A DNA stretch of 42,000 nucleotides from Candidatus Solibacter usitatus (GTDB lineage: Bacteria; Acidobacteriota; Terriglobia; Bryobacterales; Bryobacteraceae), in NCBI GenBank assembly GCA_016191645.1, contig JACPVQ010000218.1, positions 1-42,000 on the forward strand. Reading direction: 5' to 3'. This document shows positions 1 to 7,343 of this stretch, piece after piece (positions within the stretch are counted from its first letter, which is position 1; each line of letters starts with the position of its first letter). The notes beneath the pieces were generated by a model, which saw nothing but the letters and a program-made list of their open reading frames with translations, was not told where the DNA came from and did no database searches. The translations under genes and the position numbers were made by a program.

Positions 1-821
1 ACGTAAACATGGTGCGCGCGGGCGAGGCGAGCGGAAGTCTCGGCGCAGTCTTCACCCGTCTGGCCGAGTTCGAACGAACCCGCGACGACCTGCGCGGCTA
101 CATCGTTTCCTCCTTGACATATCCCGCGCTGCTCGCCGTGGTCGGCCTGGGATCGATCGGCGTTCTCCTCAACTTCGTCGTTCCGCGCTTCGCCAACGTG
201 TTTGAAGAGACGCGGATGAAGATGCCGCTGCCAACGAAGATTCTGCTCGAAGCAAGCAAGTACGTGCAGGCCTACGGTCTCTACGCATTGATCGCCGCGC
301 TTGCCGCGGTGGCGCTGCTCGTCGCATACGTTCGCACCAGCGCCGGAAGATTGTGGTGGGACACTCTGCGCTTGCGCGTTCCTCTTCTCGGCGATGCGCT
401 GCGGAAAGCGGAAACCGCTCGCTTCGCGCGCGCCATGGGCACTCTCGTTGCCAACAGCGTTCCCCTTGTGGAAAGCATCGGCATTGCCGGTGCAACGCTC
501 AACAATCGACGCATTGCCGGGACGCTGACCATGGTGGCTCAGGGCGTGAAGCGTGGCGAAGGCATCGCCGGGCCGCTGAAACGCGGCGGGCAATTTCCTC
601 CGCTTGCGGGCCACCTGCTCACGGTCGGCGAAGAGACCGGCCGCCTGGACGAGATGTTTCATCGCATGGCGGACATTTACGAAGGCGACACGCGCACGGC
701 CATCCGGCGTTTCACTTCGCTCTTCGAACCGCTGGTGATTCTGATCATGGGCATGATTGTCGGCGCAATGGTGCTCAGCATTCTGCTGGCCATCACCAGC
801 ATTAACGACGTGGCGGTGTGA
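1..821 (+). CDS. gspF: GspF, T2SS inner-membrane platform protein (5' truncated)
   Basis: Polytopic inner-membrane protein that links the GspE ATPase to pseudopilus assembly. About 272 residues are visible. The reading frame is open to the window edge (codons run from base 3), and the family is usually near 400 residues, so the first third lies outside. The second F-type domain is seen with the motif VGEETGRLDEMF, and an earlier copy of the same signature, VRAGEASGSLGAVF, is at the very start. Three membrane segments are visible: around YPALLAVVGLGSIGVLLNF, LYALIAALAAVALLVAYV and the C-terminal ILIMGMIVGAMVLSILLAI. The stop overlaps the next start by one base (tgATG), which indicates translational coupling. 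gspE is expected just upstream but is not in the window. Family assignment is confident. It could in principle be a type IV pilus PilC, but the gspG-gspD genes that follow make T2SS the better call. Confidence 0.93.
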   Translation, partial: VNMVRAGEASGSLGAVFTRLAEFERTRDDLRGYIVSSLTYPALLAVVGLGSIGVLLNFVVPRFANVFEETRMKMPLPTKILLEASKYVQAYGLYALIAALAAVALLVAYVRTSAGRLWWDTLRLRVPLLGDALRKAETARFARAMGTLVANSVPLVESIGIAGATLNNRRIAGTLTMVAQGVKRGEGIAGPLKRGGQFPPLAGHLLTVGEETGRLDEMFHRMADIYEGDTRTAIRRFTSLFEPLVILIMGMIVGAMVLSILLAITSINDVAV

Positions 822-1219
822 TGTTGATCAAAGTTTCAGTCACCGTTACTTCCGTCATCGCGCTGATCATTTTCGGCGTCCTCGCCATTGTGCACCGGCA
901 GTCCAATCTTCCGCGTCAAGCCGCCGCGCGCGTTTCGGTGAACACATTCGCCGGTGCTTTGGAGGCGTACAACAAGGACACGGGAACCTATCCGCTCACC
1001 GCGCAAGGTTTGGAAGCATTGCGCAAAGCGCCGCACGGAGTGGCTGGTTGGAACGGCCCCTACCTGCCGCAGGACATTCACAATGATCCGTGGGGGCGGC
1101 CCTACTATTACAAGTTCCCGGGGGATCACGGAAACAAGCCCGACGTTGCCAGTTTCGGCACGGACGGCAAACCGGGCGGCGCGGGAACTGACGCCGACAT
1201 TCTGAGTTGGAAGGAATGA
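821..1219 (+). CDS. GspG-like protein lacking the prepilin peptidase site
   Basis: 132 residues. The globular part is clearly that of the major pseudopilin GspG: YNKDTGTYPLTAQGLEAL, then WNGPYLPQDIHNDPWGRPYYY, then GTDGKPGGAGTDADILSW, which corresponds to the calcium-site region of GspG. The N-terminus is MLIKVSVTVTSVIALIIFGV, a membrane helix without the usual G-(F/V)-T-L-x-E cleavage and methylation motif. It therefore should not be processed like the other pseudopilins of this operon. The ATG at 821 overlaps the gspF stop, so this start looks genuine, and no motif-bearing extension is possible upstream in the same frame without entering gspF. It is followed at once by a normal gspG with a very similar globular domain, so it is probably a duplicated and altered gspG. 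Whether it enters the pseudopilus, caps it or acts as an assembly factor is unknown. Confidence 0.85.
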   Translation: MLIKVSVTVTSVIALIIFGVLAIVHRQSNLPRQAAARVSVNTFAGALEAYNKDTGTYPLTAQGLEALRKAPHGVAGWNGPYLPQDIHNDPWGRPYYYKFPGDHGNKPDVASFGTDGKPGGAGTDADILSWKE

Positions 1220-1221
1220 CC

Positions 1222-1662
1222 ATGGAAAGAACTAATCGAAACCGAAGACGGCAGGCCGGTGTGACGTTGATTGAAATGCTGGTGGTGGTCACCATCATCG
1301 CGCTCTTCGCGGCGCTGGTTGCGCCGCGCATGCTGAAACGCGCCGATGCCGCGCGCAGTACGGCGGCGCGCGCGCAAATCAATTCCTTCATGACCGCCCT
1401 CGGCGCGTACAAGCTGGACACCGGTGTCTTCCCGACTACGGAGATGGGGTTGAAAGCGCTGCGCGACAAGCCGCAGGGCGTCAACAACTGGCAAGGTCCA
1501 TACCTTCCGCAGGACATCCCCAACGATCCCTGGGGCAGACCGTTTGTCTACAAGTATCCCGGTGAACACGGCGATGAGCCGGACATCATCAGCTACGGCG
1601 CCGATGGGCAATTGGGCGGCGAAGACATCAACGCCGACATTTTGAGCTGGAAGAGTCAATGA
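1222..1662 (+). CDS. gspG: GspG, major pseudopilin of T2SS
   Basis: 146-residue pseudopilin forming the shaft of the T2SS pseudopilus. The class III signal is intact: basic leader, then QAGVTLIEML with cleavage expected after Gly13 and Glu18 at +5, followed by a hydrophobic helix. The globular domain carries the GspG hallmarks YKLDTGVFPTTEMGLKALRD, NWQGPYLPQDIPNDPWGRPF and GADGQLGGEDINADILSW. The start at 1222 is chosen because AAGGA at 1211-1215 sits six bases upstream. In-frame starts at 1207 and 1216 lack a usable spacing. It lies three bases after the GspG-like gene and overlaps gspH by four bases (ATGA). Confidence 0.94.
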   Translation: MERTNRNRRRQAGVTLIEMLVVVTIIALFAALVAPRMLKRADAARSTAARAQINSFMTALGAYKLDTGVFPTTEMGLKALRDKPQGVNNWQGPYLPQDIPNDPWGRPFVYKYPGEHGDEPDIISYGADGQLGGEDINADILSWKSQ

Positions 1663-2093
1663 AAAACAACGCCGGCGTCACTCTGATGGAGATGCTGGTG
1701 GTGGTGTTTCTGGTGGGACTCCTGGCGAGCATCAGCTTTCCCGCGGTCTCCTCCGGAGTGGATTCGCTGCGCCTCAACAGCGCCAGCGACGCCGTGGCAA
1801 GCTTCTTGAATTCCGCGCTCAATCGCGCTGAGCGAAGACAACAAGTGATGGAGATTGCGGCTTCGAAAGAAGAGAACAAACTCACCATGCGATCCACGGA
1901 AAAAGGCTTTCTACGCGAACTCAACATGCCGCAGGGAGTGACCGTTCAGACCGATGCCCGCGTTGTCCTCTTTCCCGGGGGGACAGTGCCGCGCATCGGC
2001 GTGATGCTGGCCAACCGCCGCGGGGCGAAACGGCTGATCCGGGTGGATCCCATCGTCGGGATTCCGGAAATCGAAACTCCGAAAGAGCAATGA
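1659..2093 (+). CDS. gspH: GspH-type minor pseudopilin
   Basis: 144 residues with a short leader and the prepilin motif NAGVTLMEML (cleavage after Gly6, Glu11 at +5) followed by the helix VVVFLVGLLASISFPAV. The C-terminal part is short and beta-rich, ending near RRGAKRLIRVDPIVGIPEIE, as in GspH/FimT proteins. Minor pseudopilins cap or initiate the pseudopilus. The assignment to GspH rests mostly on its place between gspG and gspI, because minor pseudopilins diverge strongly beyond the first 40 residues. Its start overlaps the gspG stop (ATGA) and its stop overlaps the gspI start. Confidence 0.82.
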   Translation: MKNNAGVTLMEMLVVVFLVGLLASISFPAVSSGVDSLRLNSASDAVASFLNSALNRAERRQQVMEIAASKEENKLTMRSTEKGFLRELNMPQGVTVQTDARVVLFPGGTVPRIGVMLANRRGAKRLIRVDPIVGIPEIETPKEQ

Positions 2094-2533
2094 ACAAAAA
2101 ACGCTCACAGCACGGTTTCACTCTTCTCGAGATGCTGGTGGCGTCCACCGTCATGGCGATTGCCGTAGTGGGTTTGCTGGCCGCGCTTTCCACCTCTCTA
2201 CGCAATGCGGCGCGCGTCGCCGATCATGATCGCGCGGCGTTGCTGGCAAAACGCAAGATGGAGGAGTTGCTGTTGCAACCGCGAATGCCTCGCTTTACCC
2301 CGGTGGAAGGGAAACTGCAGGCGCTGGACAACGCCGGTTTCGAAGGCGGCTGGATTGCGCGCAAGACTCCTTTCGAGATGCCTCCCAACCCCACACCAGG
2401 CGCGGCGATTCTAGAGCGCATCGAATGCGAAGTGTGGTGGATGGAGGGTGGCAAGAGAAAGTCCTACAAACTGGATGGCTATCGGACCGCGTTCCTGAGG
2501 ACGGAGGACATCATGGGAGGCATGCTTCGCTGA
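2090..2533 (+). CDS. gspI: GspI-type minor pseudopilin
   Basis: 147 residues. The prepilin motif is QHGFTLLEML (cleavage after Gly9, Glu14 at +5), followed by the helix VASTVMAIAVVGLLAAL. The helix continues into LAKRKMEELLLQPR, which resembles the GspI stretch reading roughly A-x-x-K-M-E-E. GspI forms the pseudopilus tip complex with GspJ and GspK. It is in the canonical position after gspH, overlapping it by four bases and touching gspJ through TGATG. The family call is solid, and the exact letter is supported by order. Confidence 0.84.
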   Translation: MNKKRSQHGFTLLEMLVASTVMAIAVVGLLAALSTSLRNAARVADHDRAALLAKRKMEELLLQPRMPRFTPVEGKLQALDNAGFEGGWIARKTPFEMPPNPTPGAAILERIECEVWWMEGGKRKSYKLDGYRTAFLRTEDIMGGMLR

Positions 2534-3273
2534 TGAGAGAATCGCGCCGCGAATTCGGAGTGACGCTGCTGGAACTGCTCATCGCCATGACGCTACTGGC
2601 GCTGCTTTCCACCGGCGTCCTCATGGCGATGCGTGTAGGATTCGGAGCTCTGCAGAAAACCAACAAGACCTTTCTTGCGAACCGCCGCGCATTCGGCGCT
2701 CAGAGGATTCTGGAGCAGCAGATTGCCGGCTTCATCCCCGTCAGCGCCGCCTGCAATGCCGCCGGCGGGCCGCCGCCCTACACGCGCGTTTCCTTCTTCC
2801 AGGGTGAGTTGCAAACTATGCGCTTTGCTTCCACCTATTCTCTGGCGGCAGCATCGCGCGGCATGGCGACCATTCTGGAATTGCAAGTCATTCCCGGCGA
2901 GGAAGGCCGCGGATATCGTCTCATCGTCAATGAGCACCCATACACCGGCCCGCTCGGTGCGGGACGCTTTTGCACGGGTACCGCTCCCGATCCATTCACG
3001 GGCACATCTGCGACCCGCTTCATTCCCGTTGGCATCCGCGAAGACTCCTTCGTGTTGGCGGACAAACTGGCGGAATGCCGGTTCCTTTACCGCGTGGCTA
3101 TGCCGGAACCTCCTTTTGAACGGTGGGTGCCGCGCTGGGTTTACGGCACCTATCCCACCGCGATTCGCATTGAGATGACACCGTTAGAAACTTCCGCGTC
3201 GAAATGGACAGCGGTGAGCACCACCTTTCCGGTCTTCGTAAATCGTGAGCCGTTGGGAGATTACAGTGAGTAA
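2533..3273 (+). CDS. gspJ: GspJ-type minor pseudopilin
   Basis: 246 residues, longer than GspH and GspI, as expected for GspJ. The prepilin motif is EFGVTLLELLIAM (cleavage after Gly9, Glu14 at +5), followed by TLLALLSTGVLMAMRVGF. The rest is a large beta-rich domain that includes YRLIVNEHPYTGPLG and ends with an IRIEMTPLE-type strand, typical of GspJ/PulJ. The reading frame is open further upstream, but the ATG at 2533 overlaps the gspI stop and places the prepilin motif nine residues in, so it is the right start. It is a tip-complex component together with GspI and GspK. Confidence 0.84.
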   Translation: MRESRREFGVTLLELLIAMTLLALLSTGVLMAMRVGFGALQKTNKTFLANRRAFGAQRILEQQIAGFIPVSAACNAAGGPPPYTRVSFFQGELQTMRFASTYSLAAASRGMATILELQVIPGEEGRGYRLIVNEHPYTGPLGAGRFCTGTAPDPFTGTSATRFIPVGIREDSFVLADKLAECRFLYRVAMPEPPFERWVPRWVYGTYPTAIRIEMTPLETSASKWTAVSTTFPVFVNREPLGDYSE

Positions 3274-4239
3274 CGGGAACAGAGGCAGCGCGCTGCTGGC
3301 GGTTCTCTGGCTATCCGCGGCCCTTTCCGCCATCGCGTTTTCCGTTGCCACCACGGTGCGTGGGGAACTGGAACGGTCCTCCACCGCCTCGGATGGAACA
3401 CAAGCTTACTTTCTGGCGCGGGCGGCCGTTCAACGCGCCTTGCTCTGGGTCTCCTGGGCGAGCAGTATCGAAATCCCGATGGCACGCCGCGCTATTGGGC
3501 TCCCGGAAGGACGCGCCTCCGTTTTGAGTTTCCCAACGGGGTGGCCGAGGTGGATTTCATGCCGGAAAGTTCCAAGCTCAACGTCAACACCGGCAATCCC
3601 GTGGAGATCTTTCGCCTCATCGTCGCGCTAGGCGTCGAACCGGAACAGGCCCGGGTAATTACGGCGGCCATTGTCGATTGGCGTTCGCAGCCCCCACGGC
3701 TTCCCTCTCCGTTCGACATGCTTTATTTGGCGCAGACTCCGTCTTTTCGTGCACGACACGCGTCCCTGGAAGAGACGGAGGAACTTCTGCTGGTTCGAGG
3801 TGTCACACCGGAACTTTTCCACGGGTCGTACGCCCGCGATGAAGAGGGACGTCTCTATCCGCGGCCCGGTCTGAAGGATTGTCTGTCCGTTTTCTCCAAT
3901 GGTCAGCAGGTGGACGCGAACTTTGCGCAACCGGCGGTTTTGGCCGCCATCGGATTGCCTCCGCAGGCGATTGCGGCCATTGTGCAGCGACGGCCATTCC
4001 CGAATATGCAGATGATGCAGATGCTGGCCAGCCAGTTTGGTCCCGCCGCCGGCCGTCTCAGCATTGCCACCAGTTCCATCACCACGTTCCGCGCAACCGC
4101 GACGTTGCGAATACAGGGCGGGCAGCTGTCCGATTTGCGGCGCACCGTTTCCGCGGTAGTGAAATTCGTCGACAAGGCCACCGATTCTCCATGGCACATA
4201 CTCCGCTGGAGCGATCAGGGTACGGGAGCTTTGCAATGA
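3266..4239 (+). pseudogene. gspK: GspK, T2SS tip pseudopilin, interrupted by a one-base frameshift
   Basis: The N-terminal part is read in one frame from the GTG at 3266 (GGGAGA at 3255-3260 as ribosome site, overlapping the gspJ stop). It has a GspK-type leader NGNRGSALLAVLWL, which normally lacks Glu+5, and runs to QAYFLARAAVQRALLW. The rest is read in the -1 frame: NPDGTPRYWAPGRTRL, FEFPNGVAEVDF, ESSKLNVN, ITAAIVDWRS, to 4239. Adding one G to the GGG at 3456-3458 restores a continuous protein, LLWVSWGEQYRNPDGTPRYW, of about 324 residues, the normal GspK size. I see no slippery heptamer that would suggest programmed shifting. Either a recent point deletion or a sequencing error explains it. 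Both halves look under selection, so an error is quite possible. Confidence 0.85.
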
Positions 4240-5543
4240 GTCAGCGCAAGAACTGGCTCGCCTTCGGCACCGGCGTGGGAGTCGAAATCTCATCCGGCAA
4301 ACTGATTGTTGTCGTGAGCGCCGTCAGACCTTCGGGCGTTGACGTCCTGGGAACGCACGTGGTGGAAAACTACCTCACGCGTCCGGCCGCCGATTGGGGC
4401 GGAGAGTACGCGGCGTTTCTGAAGAAAATTGGCGCCGCGCACCTGGCGGCTACGGTTGTACTTCCGCGGCGCGAATTATCCATTCGCGTACTTGCGTTTC
4501 CCGGCGTCTCCCCCGCGGATCTGGAAGCTGCGATCCGGCTTCAGGTCGACGCGTTGCATCCCTATCCCGAAGACGACGCCGCCTGGGCCTGGACGCGAAT
4601 CGGTAAATCGAATTCCGTTTTGGTCGCCATCACGCGCCAGACGTGGATGGACCGGCACATCGAACTTTTCGCGGAGGCCGGTGTCACAATCTCTTCCCTC
4701 ACCTTTTCGGCGGCGTTGCTGTATGGCTCGCTGAGGCTGTACAGCACGCCGCCGGTGGAAGGCTTCGTGGGAGCGTTGGAAACCGCGGCGGGTGCGGAGT
4801 TCTACGGCGAAAGCCCGGCGCGTGGAATGTTCACCGCGTCAATTGGGCAAGAGATGGAACGTGGGGCGGCGCTGGCTATTTCCGAATTGCGCTTGCCTCC
4901 ATTGACAACGTGCGGCGACCTGGCGGCGATGATTCCCGTGCCGCGCCGCGTGTTCCACGGCGGAACTTTGCCCGCCGAAGCATATACAAGTTACCTTGCT
5001 TCTCTGGCCGCTGCCTGCCCGCGGTTGTCACTGCGCGTCAATTTGTTACCGCTGGCGCAACGAGGTTCCAGCTCGCGTTGGATTTACGCCCCGGCACTCG
5101 CTCTTTCCGTGCTGCTGGTGATTGCCCTGGCGACGCTCGGCTTGTATTCCCGCTATCGGGACAGTCAGTATCTTGCCGCGCTCAATGGCGAAATTCAGTC
5201 CCTGGAGCCGAAAGCCCGTCAGCTTGCGGCTCTTGATCGTAAACTCGAACAATCGCGAGCGCGCATGCATTTATTGGACCGCTTTCAAAACCGCACCAAA
5301 CAGGATCTGGACGCACTACGCGAAGCGACTCGCGTAATCGCTCCGCCGGCCTGGCTCAATACCTTGGAATTGGGCCGGGCCACTCTGGTGGTTTCGGGGG
5401 AGGCTGACCAGGCAACGGGGTTGTTGAAAGCGTTGGACAGCTCGCCGCAGTTTCAAAATTCGGAATTCATGGTGCCGTTGAGCCGCGTGGGGACAGTGGA
5501 GATTTTCCGCATCAAGTCGGCACGCGAAGGAGTGGAGCGATGA
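4236..5543 (+). CDS. gspL: GspL, T2SS assembly platform protein
   Basis: 435 residues. The N-terminal two thirds form an actin-like cytoplasmic domain (GTGVGVEISSGKL near the start, then VVLPRRELSIRVLAFPGV and a region like PilM/GspL). One membrane helix follows at about 283-303 (YAPALALSVLLVIALATLGLY), then a coiled-coil stretch around LNGEIQSLEPKARQLAALDR and a small periplasmic ferredoxin-like domain ending at FRIKSAREGVER. GspL couples the GspE ATPase to GspM and GspC. The ATG at 4236 overlaps the gspK stop (ATGA), and upstream in-frame codons lie inside gspK. The layout also resembles a fused PilM-PilN. In this operon GspL is the appropriate name. Confidence 0.83.
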   Translation: MSQRKNWLAFGTGVGVEISSGKLIVVVSAVRPSGVDVLGTHVVENYLTRPAADWGGEYAAFLKKIGAAHLAATVVLPRRELSIRVLAFPGVSPADLEAAIRLQVDALHPYPEDDAAWAWTRIGKSNSVLVAITRQTWMDRHIELFAEAGVTISSLTFSAALLYGSLRLYSTPPVEGFVGALETAAGAEFYGESPARGMFTASIGQEMERGAALAISELRLPPLTTCGDLAAMIPVPRRVFHGGTLPAEAYTSYLASLAAACPRLSLRVNLLPLAQRGSSSRWIYAPALALSVLLVIALATLGLYSRYRDSQYLAALNGEIQSLEPKARQLAALDRKLEQSRARMHLLDRFQNRTKQDLDALREATRVIAPPAWLNTLELGRATLVVSGEADQATGLLKALDSSPQFQNSEFMVPLSRVGTVEIFRIKSAREGVER

Positions 5544-6133
5544 CTCTCGGTCCTCGCGATCGCCGCGCGCTATTGCTCCTGGGCGTCGCCGCCGCCGGCA
5601 CATTTCTCTTCATTCTCGTTTCGGACTCTACCCCCGCGCGGCCCGCGTCCGGAGTTGTGGCGTCGAATTCCATCGCCGATGCCGAGAAGCGGCTGGCAAA
5701 GGTGCGCGCGATTCTCGCCCAGGTGCCCGCCAGAGAAGAGACGCTGAAACAGGTCTCGGCGCAACTGGCTGAGCGCGAGAAGCGCATCTTGCAGGCCGAC
5801 ACCGCCGCGCAGGCACAGGCACAGTTGCTGCAGATGGTTCGCAACGTGGCGCGCTCGCAGAACCCTCCCATCGATCTCAAATCCAGCGAGTTCGGTCAGG
5901 TTCACGCGCTCGAAGATTATGGCGAAGCGCCGGTCACCGTGGTGATGGAGTGTGCCATTGAACAGCTGCTCAATCTGGTCACGGAGTTGACGGCCCAGCC
6001 GGTGCTGATCGCAGTGGACGAAATGCGCGTCTATTCGGCGAACGCAAAGAACAAGACAACCAACGTGCGTCTCACCGTAACCGCTGTGGTTCCGAAGAAA
6101 CTGGTTCCGGAGAAGAAGGGAGTATCGTTTTGA
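5540..6133 (+). CDS. gspM: GspM/PilO-like T2SS platform protein
   Basis: 197 residues: a short cytoplasmic tail, one membrane helix (LLLLGVAAAGTFLFILV), an alpha-helical coiled-coil segment rich in Ala, Glu and Lys (about residues 45-100), then a compact periplasmic domain with VVMECAIEQLLNLVTELT and VRLTVTAVVPKK. This is the architecture of GspM/PilO, the partner of GspL. Sequence motifs in this family are weak, so position after gspL and before gspC is an important part of the call. It overlaps gspL by four bases and gspC by four. Confidence 0.78.
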   Translation: MTLGPRDRRALLLLGVAAAGTFLFILVSDSTPARPASGVVASNSIADAEKRLAKVRAILAQVPAREETLKQVSAQLAEREKRILQADTAAQAQAQLLQMVRNVARSQNPPIDLKSSEFGQVHALEDYGEAPVTVVMECAIEQLLNLVTELTAQPVLIAVDEMRVYSANAKNKTTNVRLTVTAVVPKKLVPEKKGVSF

Positions 6134-6837
6134 GCGCGAAACTGTGGATTCTCAATCTGCTCCTTCTCGGCGGCATCGTGCTTTCGGTCCGGCAATGGAT
6201 GGAAACCCGGCAAATGGCGGCGGAACGCGACATGCTGCAGCTCAATCAAACGGTCAAGCCCGCTCCCGCACCTCCGCAGGCGCCTGTGCCCATCGCACCT
6301 CCTCTGCAAGCATCTTCCTATGTGGATGTCGCTCAGCAGTTGTTGTTCTCCAAAGACCGCAATCCCAATATCGTAGTGGAACAGGAAAAACCGAAAGTGC
6401 CTCCGGCTTTTCCGCGCTTCTACGGCGTCATGGATTTAGGAGACGGCCCCATGGCGATTCTGGGCGCCGCCCGCGACCGGCAGCGGCCGTACAAAGTCGG
6501 CGAGACGGCCGGGGAGTTTTTGGTGTCGGCCATTGGGAAAGAGCAAATTGAATTCGAATGGGACAAACGGAAATTCCCGAAGAAGTTCACTGAGTTGCAG
6601 GAGCGTGAGACGGCGTCACAGGAAACGCCGCGCGCGGTGGCGGTAAACACTCCCGCCGCCCCCCAAACGCCGGCCGCCGTCACCGGGAAGCCCTCGCTCG
6701 GCCCCGATATGGGAGCGGGAATGTCCGGATGCGCGCCGAATGATCCTTCCCCCGCGGGCACGGTGTTGGATGGAAAACGGAAGGTGATCACCGCAACGCC
6801 ATTTGGGCAAGTATGCCGGTGGGAGCCGGTTCGCTAA
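6130..6837 (+). CDS. gspC: GspC-like inner-membrane/periplasmic T2SS protein
   Basis: 235 residues. The N-terminal helix LWILNLLLLGGIVLSV is followed by a Pro/Ala-rich linker. Next comes a homology-region-like domain (PRFYGVMDLGDGPMAILGA, then RPYKVGETAGEFLVSAIGKE), which in GspC binds the N0 domain of the secretin. The C-terminal third is low-complexity and then holds two cysteines (GCAPNDP, FGQVCRW) with no PDZ domain that I can recognise. The start is a TTG overlapping the gspM stop (TTGA), with AAGGGAG about eight bases upstream. Position between gspM and gspD supports GspC, although the order with gspC last before gspD differs from the enterobacterial operon. Confidence 0.74.
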   Translation: MSAKLWILNLLLLGGIVLSVRQWMETRQMAAERDMLQLNQTVKPAPAPPQAPVPIAPPLQASSYVDVAQQLLFSKDRNPNIVVEQEKPKVPPAFPRFYGVMDLGDGPMAILGAARDRQRPYKVGETAGEFLVSAIGKEQIEFEWDKRKFPKKFTELQERETASQETPRAVAVNTPAAPQTPAAVTGKPSLGPDMGAGMSGCAPNDPSPAGTVLDGKRKVITATPFGQVCRWEPVR

Positions 6838-6856
6838 CGCATTCGATTTGATTTTT

Positions 6857-7333
6857 ATGATAACGGCACGAACTCTCATCCTCGCGGTTCTGGCAGCCGG
6901 CGGCTGTTTCGCGCAGCAACCCGCACCCGCCGGTAAGGACGCAACCGGCAAAGCGCCGCCCGCGAAGAAAGTGGCGGCAAAGAAGGCTGCGACTCCACCG
7001 CCTGCCAAGACTATTGATGATCTTAAGCCGCCGGCCGGTTCCAAAGAAATCGAGCCCGGAGTGTACCGCTGGATTGATGCCAGGAAGCAACCCTGGATCT
7101 TCCGGAGGACTCCATTTGGCTTGACGAAATACCCCGAATCGAAAACCGTGCCGGAGCCGGATCCGATGCCCACGGATTGGACCGTGACAGACGCCGGCGA
7201 CTCGCTCAATTTCGAGAAGCCCTATCCGTTCGGCGGCACGCTCCGGTGGACGCGGAAGAAAACCGAATTGAACGATCAGGAAAAGCATGTATGGAAGCTT
7301 GCACAGGGAAAGTCCCCGGAGCCCGCAAAGTGA
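6857..7333 (+). CDS. Small secreted protein of unknown function within the T2SS operon
   Basis: 158 residues if started at the ATG at 6857. The N-terminus TARTLILAVLAAGGCFAQQ looks like a cleaved signal peptide. A cysteine at the end of the hydrophobic stretch makes a lipoprotein conceivable, but the residue at -3 is Ala rather than Leu. A Lys/Ala/Pro-rich linker (residues about 25-55) leads to a compact domain with EPGVYRWIDARKQPWIFRRT and LRWTRKKTELNDQEKHVWKL. I do not recognise the family. It sits between gspC and gspD with 19 and 10 bases of spacing. A role as secretin pilot or assembly factor is a guess from position only. Confidence 0.72.
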   Translation: MITARTLILAVLAAGGCFAQQPAPAGKDATGKAPPAKKVAAKKAATPPPAKTIDDLKPPAGSKEIEPGVYRWIDARKQPWIFRRTPFGLTKYPESKTVPEPDPMPTDWTVTDAGDSLNFEKPYPFGGTLRWTRKKTELNDQEKHVWKLAQGKSPEPAK

Positions 7334-7343
7334 GGAGTGAAGG

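Noticed and set aside
3441-3541. Programmed -1 frameshift in gspK
   Set aside because: No X-XXY-YYZ slippery heptamer or clear downstream pseudoknot was seen. A missing G in a GGG run explains the break more simply.
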